Shown: one piece after another, positions 37,196 to 45,599 of the stretch | Layout of the letters: each line of letters starts with the position of its first letter | Numbering within the stretch: the stretch's first letter is position 1 | Source: Pseudomonadota bacterium | Lineage (GTDB): Bacteria; Pseudomonadota; Gammaproteobacteria; Pseudomonadales; Moraxellaceae | Length of the DNA stretch: 64,000 nucleotides | Direction of reading: 5' to 3' | Assembly: GCA_021833365.1 (NCBI GenBank) | Contig: JAKBFV010000004.1 | Location: 1-64,000, forward strand | Made by a program: the position numbers and the translations under genes | The notes under the pieces: generated by a model | The model's input: only the letters and a program-made list of their open reading frames with translations | What the model was told of the DNA's origin: nothing | Databases searched by the model: none

Positions 37196-38151
37196 TGAGT
37201 GGTGTCGATCTGGGTGAACTGCACTGGATGATGGGCCTGCTCCAGAACATCGATGTTGGCCTGTGTGTCCTCGATCGCGAGTTTCGCATCCAGCTGTGGA
37301 ACTCCTTCATGGAGAATCACAGCGCCCGCAAGGCGCAGGAAGTCAAAGGGCAGGTCATCTTCGATTTTTTCCCGGAGCTCGACAGGGCTTGGCTCGAACA
37401 GAAGCTGCGGCCGGTCCTGCTCTTGCAGACCCAGGTCTTCACCCATTGGGAGCAGCGCCCCTGTCTTTTCCGTTTCGCCAGCTACCGTCCGATCACCGGG
37501 CAGGTGGACTTCATGTACCAGAATGTGACGATGATTCCGCTCAGCTCGACGCATGCCGAGATCGAGCACGTCGGCATCCTCGTCTACGACGTCACCGACG
37601 TCGCCGTCAATCGCCTCGCTGCCCTCGCTGCCAACCGCGAACTCGAGCGCCTCAGTCGTACCGATCGCCTGACCCAGCTCTATAATCGCGGTTATTGGGA
37701 AGAGTGCCTGCTGCGCGAGTTCAAGCGTGTGCAACGCAACCGCGCCATGACGGCGACCCTGGTGATGTTCGACATCGACCATTTCAAGCGTGTCAACGAC
37801 ACCTATGGGCATCCCGCTGGCGATGAGGTCATCCGTGCCACCGCATCGGCACTGATGCAGCAGCTGCGCGAGACCGATATCGGTGGTCGCTATGGTGGCG
37901 AGGAGTTCACCGCTATTCTCGTCGGCGCCGATGCGCAAGGCGGCATGATCTTCGCTGAACGCTTGCGCCAGTTCGTCGCTGCCCATACGGTCATGTACGA
38001 AGGCGGCGAGATCAGCTATACCATCAGCCTCGGCGTCGCCGCTTTGAGTGAGGACGTCGAGGATATCAAGACCTGGATCGCGCGCGCTGATCAAGCGCTC
38101 TATCGCTCCAAGGAAGGCGGTCGCAATCGCGTGACCCTCTTCGCTCCCTGA
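37195..38151 (+). CDS. PAS-GGDEF diguanylate cyclase
   Basis: A 318-residue soluble enzyme predicted to make c-di-GMP from two GTP. A PAS domain (about 10-135, IDVGLCVLDREFRIQLWN) leads into a GGDEF domain (about 150-315). The active motif is GGEEF at 234-238, with the inhibitory RxxD site at 225-228 five residues before it, so product feedback is likely. FDIDHFKRVND is the metal- and GTP-binding segment. The ATG overlaps the CheC-type regulator stop as TGATG. The 3' end overlaps the converging glycosyltransferase gene by 86 bases. Confidence 0.92.
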   Translation: MSGVDLGELHWMMGLLQNIDVGLCVLDREFRIQLWNSFMENHSARKAQEVKGQVIFDFFPELDRAWLEQKLRPVLLLQTQVFTHWEQRPCLFRFASYRPITGQVDFMYQNVTMIPLSSTHAEIEHVGILVYDVTDVAVNRLAALAANRELERLSRTDRLTQLYNRGYWEECLLREFKRVQRNRAMTATLVMFDIDHFKRVNDTYGHPAGDEVIRATASALMQQLRETDIGGRYGGEEFTAILVGADAQGGMIFAERLRQFVAAHTVMYEGGEISYTISLGVAALSEDVEDIKTWIARADQALYRSKEGGRNRVTLFAP

Positions 38152-39250
38152 GCAGTTCGTCATAGACACCGTGCAGGCGCCGGGCGAAGTGCTCGGCGTT
38201 GTGGCCGGTCGCCGCCTGGCGCGCCGCGCGTGGCCGGCTGAGGTCGCCACACTGGCGCGCCTGCAGGGCGGCGAGCAGGGCGCGACGCAGGTCGGCGGCG
38301 TCGCCGCAGGTGAAGAACCAGGCGGCCTCGGCCGGCAGAAGTTCACGAAAAGCTGGCAGATCGCTGAGCACCAGATAGCGACTGGCGGCGGCAGCTTCCA
38401 TGGCGGCGAGACCAAAACTCTCGCTCAGGGAAGGTAGCAGGACGATGTCGGACTCCCCGAGCAGGCGCAGGTAGGCGGCGCGCTCGAGGTAGGGCAGGAG
38501 GTGCCAGCGCCGGTCGCCACCGACGTCAGCGCCGAGCTCCCGGCCACAGACGTACAGTGACCAGTCGCAAGCAGGCTCAAACTCCGCGTTCAGCGCCGCG
38601 CGCACCAGATGCAGGCCCTTGCCGGGCTGTCCACCGCCGCTGAACAGCAGGCGCACCGGGTCGCGTGCTGGCGCCGTCAGCTCGGGCAGGGAGAAGGAGG
38701 TGGCGGCGATGGGGTTGCTGAGGACGCGCCAGTCACCCGTGGCGCCTAAGTCCTGAAAATATTGTAGCGAAGCCTGGCTCGGTACCAGGCAGAGGTCGGC
38801 CGCCGGTAAAGCCGGTTGGCGAAAGTGGCGGTGGTAATGCAGGACACAGAGCGGCCGATGCGTGAGGCGACGCTGGATCGCCGGTAACAGCTCCTGACGA
38901 TTGTGCAGATGCAGGATGTCCGGGCGCCAGGCGTCGATCAGGCGCGGCAGCTCGCTGAAGGTAAATACGTGCAGACCGAGGATCTTGTTGAAGCAGCGGT
39001 TGCGCCAGCGATCTTCACTGAAATTCAAGTAGTCGATGCCGGCGATCTCGGCTTCGGGCTGCGCGGCGCCGACATGGGCGACGGCGATGTCGAATTCCTG
39101 CAGATGGCGGCATTGCACATCGATGATCTGCTGCACGCTGCCGCGCAGATCGTGCAGATTTCCCCAAAAATGCACCAGCATCAGGCGCGGGCGCCTGACA
39201 TCGCCGTGGGGGCTTGCCGATCTCCCGGTAAGTTCGCTAACCTTGACCAT
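38066..39250 (-). CDS. Glycosyltransferase family 4
   Basis: A 394-residue GT-B fold glycosyltransferase, probably acting on the LPS core or O-antigen on the cytoplasmic face. The C-terminal donor domain shows LLFSGGGQPGKGLHL and the family signature SLSESFGLAAMEAAAA. The N-terminal domain begins LMLVHFWGNLHDLRGS. The start is uncertain: ATG at 39250 (used here), 39256 or 39181, none with a good ribosome site. The first leaves only 21 bases to the divergent ligase start. The 3' end overlaps the GGEEF cyclase by 86 bases, an unusually long overlap that may be real. Confidence 0.82.
   Translation of the reverse strand: MVKVSELTGRSASPHGDVRRPRLMLVHFWGNLHDLRGSVQQIIDVQCRHLQEFDIAVAHVGAAQPEAEIAGIDYLNFSEDRWRNRCFNKILGLHVFTFSELPRLIDAWRPDILHLHNRQELLPAIQRRLTHRPLCVLHYHRHFRQPALPAADLCLVPSQASLQYFQDLGATGDWRVLSNPIAATSFSLPELTAPARDPVRLLFSGGGQPGKGLHLVRAALNAEFEPACDWSLYVCGRELGADVGGDRRWHLLPYLERAAYLRLLGESDIVLLPSLSESFGLAAMEAAAASRYLVLSDLPAFRELLPAEAAWFFTCGDAADLRRALLAALQARQCGDLSRPRAARQAATGHNAEHFARRLHGVYDELLRERRGSRDCDRLPWSDRALDQRARSRS
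39181..39198. repeat. Perfect 8-base inverted repeat near divergent starts
   Basis: TCAGGCGC and GCGCCTGA flank a GG centre, giving a strong GC-rich hairpin or regulator site. It lies between the possible glycosyltransferase starts and upstream of the ligase start. Confidence 0.5.
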
Positions 39251-39271
39251 CTGCATGCTCTGGTAATTATC

Positions 39272-40510
39272 GTGCCGCTGTCCTTCCCCGCTATCCGCTG
39301 GCGAGAGCCACAAGCGATCGTCGCGCTGCTGTTTCTCTGCGGTCTGCCATGGTATCACTTTCTCGGCTGGCAACGCTCGACCGCCCTGGCACTGGTGCTG
39401 CTCGGCCTCTCCGGCGTCGGCGCGGTGATGCGCCGGCAGTCCTGGGTGGGAGCGGTGTATCTGTGGTGGGTGGTATTGGTCCTCGGCCTCGCCGCTTCGG
39501 TGCGCCCGGTCGAGTCCTTGCGGATCCTGCTCTGGAACGCTTTTTTGCCGAGCCTGATGTTTTTCGTGCTGGTGCAGCAGCGGCAGCGCAGCACAGTGCT
39601 GTTGCAGGCTTTTCTGGTGGCCATCCTGCTGCTCGTGCTGATGTTGAGCCGCATGGCCTGGCAGGGGGTCGATCTGCAGGTCGGTGCTCCGCCCGGTTGG
39701 CGTCATTATCCGGGGCCGGGTCTGAGCAGCACCTTTCTCGTCCTCGCCTTCCCGGTGGCCTGGGGCCTCTATCGCCGCGCCCGTGCCGCGGCCCGTCTAT
39801 TGCCGGCTCTGACCCTGCTGGCCATTCCCTGGGGCGTCTATCTGACCCTCAACCGTATGGCCTGGCTGGTCCTGGCGCTGAGTGCTGCCATGCTGCTGTA
39901 CGCGACCATGCGGACGTCCTGGCGCCGTTCGCGCTATACCGTCCTGCTCATTCTGCTGGTGATGGCGGTATGCGCCGGCCTCGCCTGGAAGACGACGCGT
40001 GTGCGCATGGGCGAGACCAGCCTCGGCCAGGTCTATACCCAGGACGCCCGGCACGGCGTCTGGCGCTACTGGTGCGCGCGTATCCCATCGGCGCCCTGGT
40101 GGGGACATGGCTATGGTATCCGCGTCGAGCAGGCCTATTATCGCGATCTCGGCGGCATCGCCTCGGTGCCGCCAGCCTTGCTGCCGGAGGAGGGGGCGAT
40201 ACGCGCGCACGCCCACAATCTGTTCATCGATCAGCTGGTGCAGGTCGGCTTGATCGGAACCCTCGCCTGGTCAGCCATGATCGCCAGTCTGTGCTGGCAC
40301 TTCCTGCGCCTGGCGCGCGCTGGTGAGGATCTCGCCTGGGCCGCCCTGGCGGTGATCATGGCGCTCATCGTCAAGAATATGAGCGATGACTTCGTCGAAT
40401 TCGCCGTCAGCCTCACCTTCTGGAGCCTGTTGGCCCTGCTTCAGGCCGGCATCGAGGGTGGCCGGATGGAAGCCAAGAAAGCAGCGAGTTCAGTCGCCAG
40501 GGCGGGGTAG
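39272..40510 (+). CDS. O-antigen ligase/polymerase family membrane protein
   Basis: A 412-residue inner-membrane protein with about 10-11 helices. It has the Wzy_C / WaaL pattern: a large periplasmic loop (about 230-330) contains RHGVWRYW, PWWGHGYG and EGAIRAHAHNLFIDQLVQVGLIG, with the HNLF His typical of O-antigen ligases. It probably joins O-antigen to the lipid A core, or polymerises a similar glycan. The genomic context favours a ligase (waaL-like). The GTG at 39272 is chosen because upstream frame has no family character; the start is uncertain. The 3' end overlaps the converging glycosyltransferase by 70 bases. Confidence 0.82.
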   Translation: MPLSFPAIRWREPQAIVALLFLCGLPWYHFLGWQRSTALALVLLGLSGVGAVMRRQSWVGAVYLWWVVLVLGLAASVRPVESLRILLWNAFLPSLMFFVLVQQRQRSTVLLQAFLVAILLLVLMLSRMAWQGVDLQVGAPPGWRHYPGPGLSSTFLVLAFPVAWGLYRRARAAARLLPALTLLAIPWGVYLTLNRMAWLVLALSAAMLLYATMRTSWRRSRYTVLLILLVMAVCAGLAWKTTRVRMGETSLGQVYTQDARHGVWRYWCARIPSAPWWGHGYGIRVEQAYYRDLGGIASVPPALLPEEGAIRAHAHNLFIDQLVQVGLIGTLAWSAMIASLCWHFLRLARAGEDLAWAALAVIMALIVKNMSDDFVEFAVSLTFWSLLALLQAGIEGGRMEAKKAASSVARAG

Positions 40511-41562
40511 CTGCGTTTTTCCAGGACGGCGGCGCGGGCGCGTCGCCCCATCGCCTGCAAGGATGGACGTGGCGTGGCAAACAGACGATCGAGACCGCTC
40601 GCCAGTCCGGCGCTGTCGAAGCTGCAGTAGATGGCGTCATCGCTGTCGAGCACGGCGACGTGCTCGGGCAGGGGGTTGAGCAGGACTGCCAGTCCGAGTG
40701 CAGCGTATTCGAAGGTCTTGGTCGGTGAAGCGACGCGATAGAGCGCGTCATCAGGGATGAGGGCGATGCCGACGTCATAGTCCTGCAGGCGCTCGAACAG
40801 CGCGCGCCGCGGCAGAGCGGGCAGGATGCGGATACGCGCATCGTCGATCTGACGCAAGGAGGCGAGGCTGGCGTTGTCGCTCGAGGTATAGAAATCGAGC
40901 TGAAAATCCTCTTTGCGCGCGTGCAGAGCGGCGGCGAGCAGATCGACGCGGCGCAGGGCGTCGATGGTGCCGATGTAGACCAGGCGCAAGGGGCCGTTGC
41001 GCGGCGGCGCCGGCTGCCTGGGCAGATCGAGCAGGTCGACGCCCATGGGCAGGGCCAGCCAGGGGCGTTGCACCTGCGGTCGTATCTGCTGTTGAAAGCC
41101 GGCGCTGATGAAGAGATGAAAGTCGACCTGGGCGAGAAGACGGTCTTCCCACAAGGTTTTGAGCTTGACCTCGATGGCCTTGCGCCAGAGGGCGCGGCCT
41201 TCCGTGCGCGCTTCATGCAGGCGCCGGTAAGTGTGCGGAAAGGACTCCCACATGCCGAGGCGCAGCGACGGAACATCCTGGCGCAGGCGCAGGCATTGGC
41301 GCAGCAGGGAGAACCAGTTGCGCACGATGACGACATCGATTTCATGAAAGTCGATGACTTGCTGCAAAGCGGCGACGACGCCATGGCGGCGGCAGCTCAG
41401 CGGCAGACGGATGACCTCGCCATCGCGCTGCGGTACGGTGAGGTGGCGCTCGAAATAGACGCGCCAAACGCGACCGAGGCGGGCAGCTTCGGTGTGAAAC
41501 AAGCCTTCGACGGAAGAGTGCTGGCTTGGATACATCTGGTCGGTGAGCAGCAGGATGTTCAT
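40441..41562 (-). CDS. Glycosyltransferase, group 1-like
   Basis: A 373-residue GT-B glycosyltransferase. The N-terminus MNILLLTDQMYPSQHSSVEG has the strand and loop of family 4 acceptor domains. The C-terminal donor site has SPTKTFEYAALGLAVL, the PxKxxEY signature. LVYIGTIDALRRVDLL marks the start of the second domain. It probably adds a sugar to the LPS core or a surface glycan. The start overlaps the GT9 gene stop by 4 bases. It is the last gene of the six-gene run from lpxL. Confidence 0.85.
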   Translation of the reverse strand: MNILLLTDQMYPSQHSSVEGLFHTEAARLGRVWRVYFERHLTVPQRDGEVIRLPLSCRRHGVVAALQQVIDFHEIDVVIVRNWFSLLRQCLRLRQDVPSLRLGMWESFPHTYRRLHEARTEGRALWRKAIEVKLKTLWEDRLLAQVDFHLFISAGFQQQIRPQVQRPWLALPMGVDLLDLPRQPAPPRNGPLRLVYIGTIDALRRVDLLAAALHARKEDFQLDFYTSSDNASLASLRQIDDARIRILPALPRRALFERLQDYDVGIALIPDDALYRVASPTKTFEYAALGLAVLLNPLPEHVAVLDSDDAIYCSFDSAGLASGLDRLFATPRPSLQAMGRRARAAVLEKRSYPALATELAAFLASIRPPSMPA

Positions 41563-42632
41563 GACAGCATCGCCTCGGCGGCGGCGAGCACTTCCGCCAC
41601 TGGAATTTTGCGCATGGCGACGTCGCTGCGCTGTTTTTTCGGCAACTTCTGCACGTCGAGACCATCGTGAAAGATGACGCGGTGCCGGTCGAGGTCCTGA
41701 TAGGGGCCGATACGCACGGGGTCGGTGGCGGCGAACAGACAGAGCGTCGGCACGCCGAGGGCGATGGCCAGGTGCATGGGGCCGGTGTCATTGCTGATCA
41801 GCAGGTCGAGCGCGCGCAGCGCCGCCGGCAGTTCGTCGATGCGGTAGCGACCACAGTCCATGCTGATGTCGCTCCCCGCGCCATCGGCGAGCAGGGCTTC
41901 GGCGCGGGCGATCTCGGCGCTGCTGCCGATGAGATGGATGCGCCGGCCAGGGCGTTGCAGCAGTCCCCGCGCCAGTTCGGCGAAACGCTCGCCCGGCCAG
42001 CACTTGTAGACGTCGGCAGCGCCGAGCTGAAAGCCGATATGCACGAGGCCATCGCGCGCACCATCGCCGACGAGATGCCGCCGTCCCGGCTGCATGCGCG
42101 TGCAAGTGATGTCGACGCCGAGCTGGCGCAGGGTGTCGAGTTTGTCTTCGATGACGTGCTGGCGTCGCTGCGGCAGGCGCGCCGAGAGCAGCGCCGCCCA
42201 TTCGCTGTGATTGTAGGGTTTGAGGACGATGCTGGCGCCGCTGAGGACGGCCATCGGCACGTCCTGCGGGCCGTTCGAGTGCAGGAGCAGGACGACATCG
42301 GGCCGTTCGCGGCGCAGACGGCGCAGGGTCGAGAGCATGCCGCGCCAGCCGCCCGTATCCGACAACAGCACGTCGACCGCTTCATGCTCGCTGAACAGGG
42401 GGGCGTAGCGCTGATGCACCAGGAAGAGAATGCGCGCCTGTGGCCAGTTGTCGCGGATGACCTTGAGCGCCGGCGTGCACAGCAAGGTGTCGCCGAGCGC
42501 CGTGTTGGCGACGACCAGAACCGTCGCCGGCGGGGTGGCCAGGGGTGCGGGCAGCGGCCAGGGCTGTGGCCGATCGGGGTGGCGCCAGCGATAGATGCGC
42601 AGCCATAACAAGATCCACCAACGCATGATCAC
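41559..42632 (-). CDS. Glycosyltransferase family 9 (heptosyltransferase-like)
   Basis: A 357-residue GT9 member, the family of ADP-heptose:LPS heptosyltransferases. The N-terminal ANTALGDTLLCTPALKVIRDNWP is the acceptor loop and HIGFQLGAADVYKCWP the interdomain donor region. LLISNDTGPMHLAIALGVPTLCLF is the donor signature, with SNDTGPMHLA shared by WaaC, WaaF and WaaQ. The N-terminal 25 residues are Trp- and Arg-rich and may touch the membrane. It overlaps both neighbours by 4 bases. Which heptose it adds cannot be told. Confidence 0.87.
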   Translation of the reverse strand: MIMRWWILLWLRIYRWRHPDRPQPWPLPAPLATPPATVLVVANTALGDTLLCTPALKVIRDNWPQARILFLVHQRYAPLFSEHEAVDVLLSDTGGWRGMLSTLRRLRRERPDVVLLLHSNGPQDVPMAVLSGASIVLKPYNHSEWAALLSARLPQRRQHVIEDKLDTLRQLGVDITCTRMQPGRRHLVGDGARDGLVHIGFQLGAADVYKCWPGERFAELARGLLQRPGRRIHLIGSSAEIARAEALLADGAGSDISMDCGRYRIDELPAALRALDLLISNDTGPMHLAIALGVPTLCLFAATDPVRIGPYQDLDRHRVIFHDGLDVQKLPKKQRSDVAMRKIPVAEVLAAAEAMLS

Positions 42633-43390
42633 TCCGGCTTGAATCGAGCATAGAGCCGGGCCAGGGGAGCGTGCTGCGCAATCCAGAGGTTGCGCCGCAA
42701 CCAGCCCTGACCTTCTTTCGCCGCCAGACGGTAGAGGCGACGACCATCACCATCGTCGACATTGGCTCCGCGCTGGGTCGTATAGAGCATATCAAAGCCG
42801 AGACTTTGTGCCAGATCGATCTGCTCCTGCTGGTAGACGCCACGTGGCCAGCACAGGTGCGTGCTGCGGTAGCCGAGTTCGGCCTCGATGCGCGCGCGCG
42901 AACGCAGGATATCCTCACGCCAGTCGAGGCTGCCAAAATAGTCGTCACGATGCGTATGGGTGTGCGGATGGATGTCGAAGACGTCCTGCATGGCCGCGAG
43001 TTCCTGCCAGTTGAGCAGCACGCTGCGCGCTGCGCCCGGCGCCAGGCGCTTGCACTCCTTGTGCTGCCGCGGCAGGTAATCGCCTTGCGCGGCGCTGGCA
43101 GCGTCGATCCAGCCGGTGACGACGAAGAGGGTGGCGCGCAGTCGCAGCGCCTTGAGGATGGGGTAGGCGTAGATCAGATTATCGCGCCAGCCGTCGTCGA
43201 AGGTGATCAGCAGTGAGCGTTGCGGCAGTCTGCGGCCGTTCAGCTTGTAATCGCGGAAGGTGGCGCTGTCGAGGCTGTGCCAGCCGTGCTCGACCAGCCA
43301 CTGCATCTGCTCGCCGAATTGTGCGACGCTGCTGCTGATGAAGCCGGGCGTCGGCAGCACGTGGTGGTACATGAGGATGGGCACGCTCAT
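42629..43390 (-). CDS. Polysaccharide deacetylase
   Basis: A 253-residue NodB-homology deacetylase. The first motif is LLITFDDGWRDN with the base and metal Asp. The second metal motif is HPHTHTHRDD, with the two zinc His. LCWPRGVYQQ is the later Arg motif. It has no signal peptide, so it acts in the cytoplasm or at its membrane face, probably removing an acetyl group from an amino sugar of the LPS core. A deacetylase inside a core operon is known in Acinetobacter. It overlaps the neighbours on both sides by 4 bases. Confidence 0.88.
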   Translation of the reverse strand: MSVPILMYHHVLPTPGFISSSVAQFGEQMQWLVEHGWHSLDSATFRDYKLNGRRLPQRSLLITFDDGWRDNLIYAYPILKALRLRATLFVVTGWIDAASAAQGDYLPRQHKECKRLAPGAARSVLLNWQELAAMQDVFDIHPHTHTHRDDYFGSLDWREDILRSRARIEAELGYRSTHLCWPRGVYQQEQIDLAQSLGFDMLYTTQRGANVDDGDGRRLYRLAAKEGQGWLRRNLWIAQHAPLARLYARFKPE

Positions 43391-44514
43391 GCCGCCTCCT
43401 GCAGCAGACGGCCATAAAGGGACAGCAGCTGTGCCGTCATGCTGGCATAGTCGAGTTTCTCGGCGAGCTGACGGCCTTGCTGGCCGAGGCGGCGACGGCG
43501 ATCGTCGTCATACAGACTCATCATGTGCAGGCGCAGCATCTCATCATCGCGCGCCGGCGCCACCAGACCGGCCTGGTCGGCGATCAGTTCGGCACCGCCA
43601 CAGGTGTCACTGGTGATGATCGGCAGGCCGCTGGCCATGGCTTCGAGGATGACGTTGGGAAAAGGATCGTAGAGAGTGGGCAGCACCAAGGTGTCGGCCA
43701 TGCCGTAGAGAGCCGGCAGATCGTGGCGGACGCCGAGAAAATGCACGCGATGCGCGATGCCGAGGCGGTGGGCGCGGCGCTGGTAGGCAGCGACATGGCT
43801 GTCGCGGCCGACGATGGCGGCCTGATGCTCGGTGGGCAGGCGCGCCAGGGCGAGCATGAGGGTCTCGAGGTTCTTGCGCTCAAAGCCGGAGCCGACGAAA
43901 AGATGCAGCAGGGCGGCTTGCGGAATGCCGAGCTGTTCGCGCAGGGCGGCGCGCCCGACTTGCCAGCGCGGATGAAAAAGCTCGCTGTCGACCCCGCTGT
44001 AGATGACCTCGAGGCGAGCGCTGTCAACCCCGTAATAGTCGATGATCTCCTGGCGCACCATGGCTGAGTTGCAGATCACCGTGCGCAGCCGGCTGTCGGT
44101 GAACATGGCGCGTTCAGCGGCGATGACGTAGCGGTGATAAGCGCTGTGCTCCTGCCACCAGCGCGCCGCCGGAAAGAGGATCTGGCGGCGCAGATCGAGC
44201 CAGCGTCGGTGCACGCCATCACCGGCGCGGTAGAGGCTGCAGCCGGGGATGCGCTCATGCGACTGGACGATGTCGAAGTGCTCGCGGGCGCAGAGGGCGC
44301 TGGCCTGGCGGGCGAAGTCGCGTTCGCGCGAGATACGATTGCGGATCGGCGGGTCGCAGGGATAGACCTTGAACGGGCCCTCGTCCAGCCATTGCCGGGT
44401 GATCAGCGCGAGTTCGACGCCGTGTTGCGCCAAGGCCTGCAGGGCGCGGCTGACAAAGCGCTCGGCGCCACCGTCGGGGCGGTACTGCTGGCGGATGAGG
44501 GCGATGCGGGTCAT
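43387..44514 (-). CDS. Glycosyltransferase family 4, WaaG-like
   Basis: A 375-residue GT4 enzyme close in length and layout to WaaG (LPS core alpha-1,3-glucosyltransferase). The N-terminal YRPDGGAERFV matches the FPFGGLQR-type loop of WaaG. LFVGSGFERKNLETLMLALARLP and the donor signature LYDPFPNVILEAMASGLPIITS follow. GDGVHRRWLD occupies the acceptor region. The start at 44514 overlaps the waaQ-like stop by 4 bases, although the frame is open further upstream. The exact sugar is not certain. Confidence 0.87.
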   Translation of the reverse strand: MTRIALIRQQYRPDGGAERFVSRALQALAQHGVELALITRQWLDEGPFKVYPCDPPIRNRISRERDFARQASALCAREHFDIVQSHERIPGCSLYRAGDGVHRRWLDLRRQILFPAARWWQEHSAYHRYVIAAERAMFTDSRLRTVICNSAMVRQEIIDYYGVDSARLEVIYSGVDSELFHPRWQVGRAALREQLGIPQAALLHLFVGSGFERKNLETLMLALARLPTEHQAAIVGRDSHVAAYQRRAHRLGIAHRVHFLGVRHDLPALYGMADTLVLPTLYDPFPNVILEAMASGLPIITSDTCGGAELIADQAGLVAPARDDEMLRLHMMSLYDDDRRRRLGQQGRQLAEKLDYASMTAQLLSLYGRLLQEAA

Positions 44515-45599
44515 GGACGTAACTCGGCGATGGCTTGGGTGACGGCGCTGACCGGTATGGCGCTCAGACAATCGGCGTGTTTGCTGCCGGCGCAGCCATC
44601 GAGGCCGCAGGGGCGGCAGGGAAAATCTTCGGCGTCAGCGGTGAGGATACGTCGTTTATCCGCCGAGGTGTAGGGGCCCCATTCGCGGTCGCCGCTCGGA
44701 CCGAACAGGGCGATGCACGGCGTGCCGAGGGCCGCCGCCATATGCATGGGCGCTGAATCGACGCCGATGAAGAGCTCGGCGCGGGCGATCAGCGCCGCCA
44801 GATCAGGCAATTGCAGCTGTCCGCCGAGATCGAGGCGGGGGGGCTGCTGCAGGGCCTGGCGCAGGCTCGCCAGACTGGCCATCTCGCGCGCATCGGGAGC
44901 GCAGCTGAGGACGACGGCGTGGCCGTCGCTCTGGAGGCGGTCGATGAGCTGCACCATCTTGTCCTCATCCCAGCACTTGAACATCCAGCGTGAAGTCGGG
45001 TGGATGAGGATGAAGGCGCGGTTTTCGAGGCCGGCGGCGCGCAGATGGGCATCGATGCGCTGCTGTGCGCTGTCCTGCAGGGCGAGGATGAGGCGGCGTT
45101 CGGAAACGGCGGGCTGCAGGCCGAGCACGCGCAGCAGGTCGAGGTGTTTTTCGACGGTGTGGCGCAGGCGGCCGGGCAAGGCGGCGTGATGCGTGAAGCT
45201 GGCACGCCAGAAGCGGCTGTGGCGGCGACGCGGGTAAGCGGCGACGGCGGCGTAAGGAGCGCCGAGCAGACGACAGAGCACGGCGCCACGCCAGGATTCG
45301 GTGAGGTGCAGGATGAGATCATAACGCCGTGCCTTGAGCTTTTGCAGCAAGGCCCACTCCGCGCTGAGCTGGGTATGCCAGCCCTGCTCACGCCAGCGCT
45401 TGTCGATGACGTGCAGTTCCTGCAGATCGGGATGGCCGGCGAGCATCGGTGCGGTATCGGCGTAGACCAGGGCGTCGACCTCGAGATGCGGGTGTTGCGC
45501 GCGCAAGGCGCGCGGCAGCGGCGAGCAGAGGAGGACGTCGCCATGATGGCGCAGCTTGATCAGCAGGACGCGCCGGATGGTGCTGAAGTCAATCGCCAT
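44511..45599 (-). CDS. waaQ: LPS heptosyltransferase III-like (GT9)
   Basis: A 362-residue GT9 heptosyltransferase with the near-exact WaaQ N-terminal motif VLLIKLRHHGDVLLCSP. The donor domain shows IHPTSRWMFKCWDEDKM and FIGVDSAPMHMAAALGTPCIALFGPSG, typical of the family. A C-terminal Cys cluster (FPCRPCGLDGCAG) is notable and is found in many WaaQ-type proteins. It would add a branching heptose to the inner core. The ATG at 45599 overlaps the lpxL end by 11 bases; the ATG at 45611 is possible. Confidence 0.88.
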   Translation of the reverse strand: MAIDFSTIRRVLLIKLRHHGDVLLCSPLPRALRAQHPHLEVDALVYADTAPMLAGHPDLQELHVIDKRWREQGWHTQLSAEWALLQKLKARRYDLILHLTESWRGAVLCRLLGAPYAAVAAYPRRRHSRFWRASFTHHAALPGRLRHTVEKHLDLLRVLGLQPAVSERRLILALQDSAQQRIDAHLRAAGLENRAFILIHPTSRWMFKCWDEDKMVQLIDRLQSDGHAVVLSCAPDAREMASLASLRQALQQPPRLDLGGQLQLPDLAALIARAELFIGVDSAPMHMAAALGTPCIALFGPSGDREWGPYTSADKRRILTADAEDFPCRPCGLDGCAGSKHADCLSAIPVSAVTQAIAELRP

